Below, one piece after another: positions 55,611-57,697 of a DNA stretch of 57,697 nucleotides. The notes beneath the pieces are model-generated. The model searched no databases. It saw only the letters and a program-made list of their open reading frames with translations, and was not told the origin of the DNA. A program made the translations under genes and the position numbers. The stretch is from Aeromonas cavernicola (lineage in GTDB: Bacteria; Pseudomonadota; Gammaproteobacteria; Enterobacterales; Aeromonadaceae): NCBI RefSeq assembly GCF_002795305.1, contig NZ_PGGC01000027.1, positions 1-57,697 of the forward strand, written 5' to 3'. The stretch's first letter is position 1; each line of letters begins with the position of its first letter.

Positions 55611-56939
55611 ATGTCCAACACAAAACAGGCCCCCAAAGTAGGATTCGTCTCCTTGGGTTGCCCGAAAAACCTAGTTGATTCCGAACGTATTCTGACCCAG
55701 CTGCGTACCGAGGGGTACGATGTGGTGCCCAGCTATGACGATGCGGAACTGGTCGTCGTCAACACCTGCGGCTTTATCGACAGCGCAGTGCAAGAGTCGC
55801 TCGAAGCGATCGGCGAAGCACTGGCCGAGAACGGCAAGGTGATCGTCACCGGTTGCCTCGGCGCCAAAGAGAACCAGATACGCGAGATCCACCCCAAGGT
55901 GCTCGAGATCACTGGCCCCCACGCCTATGAAGAGGTACTAAGCCACGTCCATAAATACGTGGAGAAGCCAACCCACAACCCCTTCACCAGTCTGGTACCG
56001 GCCCACGGCGTCAAGCTGACCCCTCGCCACTACGCCTATCTGAAGATTTCCGAAGGCTGCAACCACCGCTGCACCTTCTGCATCATCCCCTCCATGCGCG
56101 GGGATCTGGTGAGCCGCCCCATCGGCGACGTGCTGGCGGAAGCCAAGCGCCTAAAAGAAGCCGGCGTAAAGGAGCTACTGGTGATCTCGCAAGACACCTC
56201 CGCGTACGGCGTCGATGTGAAACACCGCACCGGTTTCTACGACGGGATGCCGGTCAAAACCAGCATGGTCGCCCTGTGCGAAGAGCTGGCCAAGCTCGAT
56301 ATCTGGGTGCGCCTGCACTACGTCTACCCCTACCCGCACGTGGATGACGTCATCCCGCTGATGCGCGATGGCAAGATCCTGCCGTACCTCGACATCCCGC
56401 TGCAACATGCTAGCCCGCGCATTCTCAAGCTGATGAAACGCCCCGGCTCGGTCGAACGGACCCTAGAGCGGATCCAGCAGTGGCGCGAGATCTGCCCACA
56501 AATCACCCTGCGCTCCACCTTTATCGTCGGCTTCCCAGGCGAGACCGAGGAAGAGTTCCAGATGCTGCTGGACTTTATCGACAAGGCGGAGCTGGATCGG
56601 GTCGGCTGCTTCAAATACAGCCCCGTTGATGGGGCGAAAGCCAACGAGCTGCCGGATCCGGTGCCGGATGCCGTGCAGGAAGCGCGCTTCCAGCGCTTTA
56701 TGGAGCTGCAACAGCAGGTCTCCATCCGCAAGCTGGCCCGCAAAGTGGGGCAGGAGATGACCGTACTCATCGACGAAGTGGATGAAGAGGGTGCCACTGG
56801 CCGCTCGTTCGCCGATGCGCCAGAGATCGACGGTCTGGTCTACCTCAACGGCGAAACCAGCCTCAAGCCGGGGGACATGGTCAAGGTGCGGATCGACGAA
56901 GCCGATGAATATGACCTGTGGGCTAGCCTGATCGGCTAA
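55611..56939 (+). CDS. rimO: Ribosomal protein S12 methylthiotransferase
   Basis: A 442-residue radical SAM enzyme that adds a methylthio group to an aspartate of ribosomal protein S12. The UPF0004 domain has [39 protein letters not shown] and VTGCLGAKE, whose three cysteines bind one cluster. The radical SAM core has [20 protein letters not shown] (C-x3-C-x2-C). The C-terminal TRAM domain (about 370-440) ends [14 protein letters not shown]-like [15 protein letters not shown]. It is full length, GC-rich and followed by its own terminator. Confidence 0.97.
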   Translation: MSNTKQAPKVGFVSLGCPKNLVDSERILTQLRTEGYDVVPSYDDAELVVVNTCGFIDSAVQESLEAIGEALAENGKVIVTGCLGAKENQIREIHPKVLEITGPHAYEEVLSHVHKYVEKPTHNPFTSLVPAHGVKLTPRHYAYLKISEGCNHRCTFCIIPSMRGDLVSRPIGDVLAEAKRLKEAGVKELLVISQDTSAYGVDVKHRTGFYDGMPVKTSMVALCEELAKLDIWVRLHYVYPYPHVDDVIPLMRDGKILPYLDIPLQHASPRILKLMKRPGSVERTLERIQQWREICPQITLRSTFIVGFPGETEEEFQMLLDFIDKAELDRVGCFKYSPVDGAKANELPDPVPDAVQEARFQRFMELQQQVSIRKLARKVGQEMTVLIDEVDEEGATGRSFADAPEIDGLVYLNGETSLKPGDMVKVRIDEADEYDLWASLIG

Positions 56940-56979
56940 GCCAACGTGACTCATCCTGATTGAACACGAGTCAATGACC

Positions 56980-57003
56980 AAAGCGCCTGCCGGCGCTTTT
57001 TTA
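56980..57003 (+). terminator. Rho-independent terminator of rimO
   Basis: AAAGCGCC and GGCGCTTT form an 8-base stem with a 4-base loop followed by TTTTTT-like sequence, about 40 bases after the rimO stop. Confidence 0.88.
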
Positions 57004-57526
57004 TTGGCCAACTGCCATTAGCAAAAACGGATCGGCAACAAAAGTAGACCTAGCTCATATCATGCAGCACCTTGCCATGAGCTGACATACAGGCCGTGTA
57101 TCACCAGTTCCTGCCAGCCTAGCGCCATGGCAAGCCACACGCCACACCCCTTACCTTAAGAAAAATCAGGGCCGCCATGGAACTTCTCAACCTTATCTCT
57201 ATCTCTGCGATTTATTGAACTAGCGCAAAAAATCAGCCATGACCGATGCTCACTCGACTTTTTTGGCTAGTTAAATCAGTTTCGATTGAAGTAGTATGGT
57301 AGCCCCATGCCTATTCATCGGTGGTGAGCTGCGGCTAACACTGGTTAACAGGGCATATTGGGAACACTAATCCACGGGTGGTAGCGTGAGATTTGGTGGC
57401 ATTATGTCTTGTTCAACAAGGTGGATGTCCCAGATTTTGTTGTTACGACAGGGAGATGCTGGCGCCAATCCGAAGCGTGATTTATTGCTAGACCGCAATA
57501 TATATTGCACATTAAGGAGATATGAC
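57004..57526. other. Intergenic region before the fliD-like gene
   Basis: The 523 bases are relatively AT-rich and hold no convincing gene. A 13-codon frame at 57177-57218 is rich in Leu and Ile but has no clear ribosome-binding site. No good flagellar sigma-28 or sigma-54 promoter is seen; a TGGCAT-like sequence near 57397 has the wrong -12 partner. A palindrome near the gene start is listed separately. Confidence 0.4.
57495..57508. promoter_or_regulatory. Palindrome ahead of the fliD-like gene
   Basis: GCAATATATATTGC is a perfect 14-base palindrome ending 5 bases before the AAGGAG ribosome-binding site of the fliD-like gene. It could be an operator or a small leader hairpin. Confidence 0.35.
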
Positions 57527-57697
57527 ATGCAATTTACCTATGCTGGTGCTGGATCTGGAATCGATCTTGAAAGTGTAATTTCTGCCAGTCTTACCGCTAA
57601 AAAAGCCCAGTTTTCCCGACCCATTATTACCAAGCAAAATACGACTCAGATAGCGCTTTCAGGTATTGGTCAGCTAAAATCATCAATCACGGCTTTT
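57527..57697 (+). CDS. fliD: Flagellar cap protein FliD (HAP2)-like, 5' end only
   Basis: 57 codons run off the right edge. The N-terminus GAGSGIDLESVISASLTAKK and the later LSGIGQLKSSITAF follow the FliD_N pattern (GLGSGLDV, LV..EK.., LG.LKS.L.AF). FliD caps the growing flagellar filament and helps flagellin fold into place. AAGGAG lies 7 bases upstream of the ATG. No flagellar gene precedes it in the window. It could belong to a lateral system (lafB type) or a polar one; too little sequence remains to decide. Confidence 0.75.
   Translation, partial: MQFTYAGAGSGIDLESVISASLTAKKAQFSRPIITKQNTTQIALSGIGQLKSSITAF

Noticed and set aside
57177-57218. Thirteen-codon frame rich in Leu and Ile as a possible leader peptide
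   Set aside because: No good ribosome-binding site, no following attenuator and no biosynthetic operon downstream.

Overview
The window looks like a chromosomal segment of an Aeromonas-type gammaproteobacterium. This is an inference. It rests on GC-rich housekeeping genes with close enterobacterial/vibrio-type relatives (ppsA with its regulator, an aroP-like permease, pflA, rimO, an acrR-acrAB efflux locus with a classical AcrR operator) that flank an AT-rich O-antigen cluster headed by a JUMPStart/ops element. Both window ends cut genes: a glycosyltransferase at the left edge and a fliD-like flagellar cap gene at the right edge. I found no rRNA, tRNA, CRISPR array or intact insertion sequence.

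Region 1 (1-12219) is an exopolysaccharide/exosortase locus. A leftward operon holds a Wzx-like flippase, an O-antigen-ligase/Wzy_C-type membrane protein and two glycosyltransferases. A divergent rightward operon holds a hexapeptide acyltransferase, a glycosyltransferase, a secreted GH123/DUF4091-like protein and a small lipoprotein. A leftward pair follows: an exosortase-like membrane transpeptidase (Cys165, Arg212, His227) and a small membrane-anchored protein of unknown family. Divergent from the pair is a secreted DUF1194 (VWA-like) protein whose C-terminus has the layout of an exosortase sorting signal (Pro-rich motif, hydrophobic helix, Arg-rich tail) but does not match the textbook PEP-CTERM sequence. 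I consider this exosortase plus adjacent single candidate substrate the most interesting system in the window.

Region 2 (12611-26423) is ordinary GC-rich chromosome: a GH3 beta-glucosidase lipoprotein, an AraC-family regulator, ppsA with the divergent ppsR regulator gene, an aroP-like permease, a COG3235 membrane protein, pflA without pflB, and a GAF/PAS/GGDEF/EAL protein.

Region 3 (26770-49110) is an O-antigen cluster read leftward from the JUMPStart element. It starts with rmlB, then a UDP-GlcNAc3NAcA pathway (dehydrogenase, wbpB-, wbpD- and wbpE-like genes), wzx, a decayed segment, wzy, an asparagine-synthase-type amidotransferase and two glycosyltransferases. Next come a wrecked wbpI-type epimerase gene, a WbuB-like glycosyltransferase, a pglC/D/E/F-like bacillosamine module, rmlD, rmlC and wzz. 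The predicted repeat unit starts on diacetylbacillosamine (or its isomer QuiNAc4NAc), contains a possibly amidated diacetamido-glucuronic acid and probably L-rhamnose, and is assembled by three further glycosyltransferases through the Wzx/Wzy/Wzz route. rmlA is absent from the window. rmlB carries an in-frame palindromic insertion.

Region 4 (49501-57697) holds acrAB with divergent acrR, a methyltransferase-like gene, rimO and the start of a fliD-like gene after a long intergenic region.
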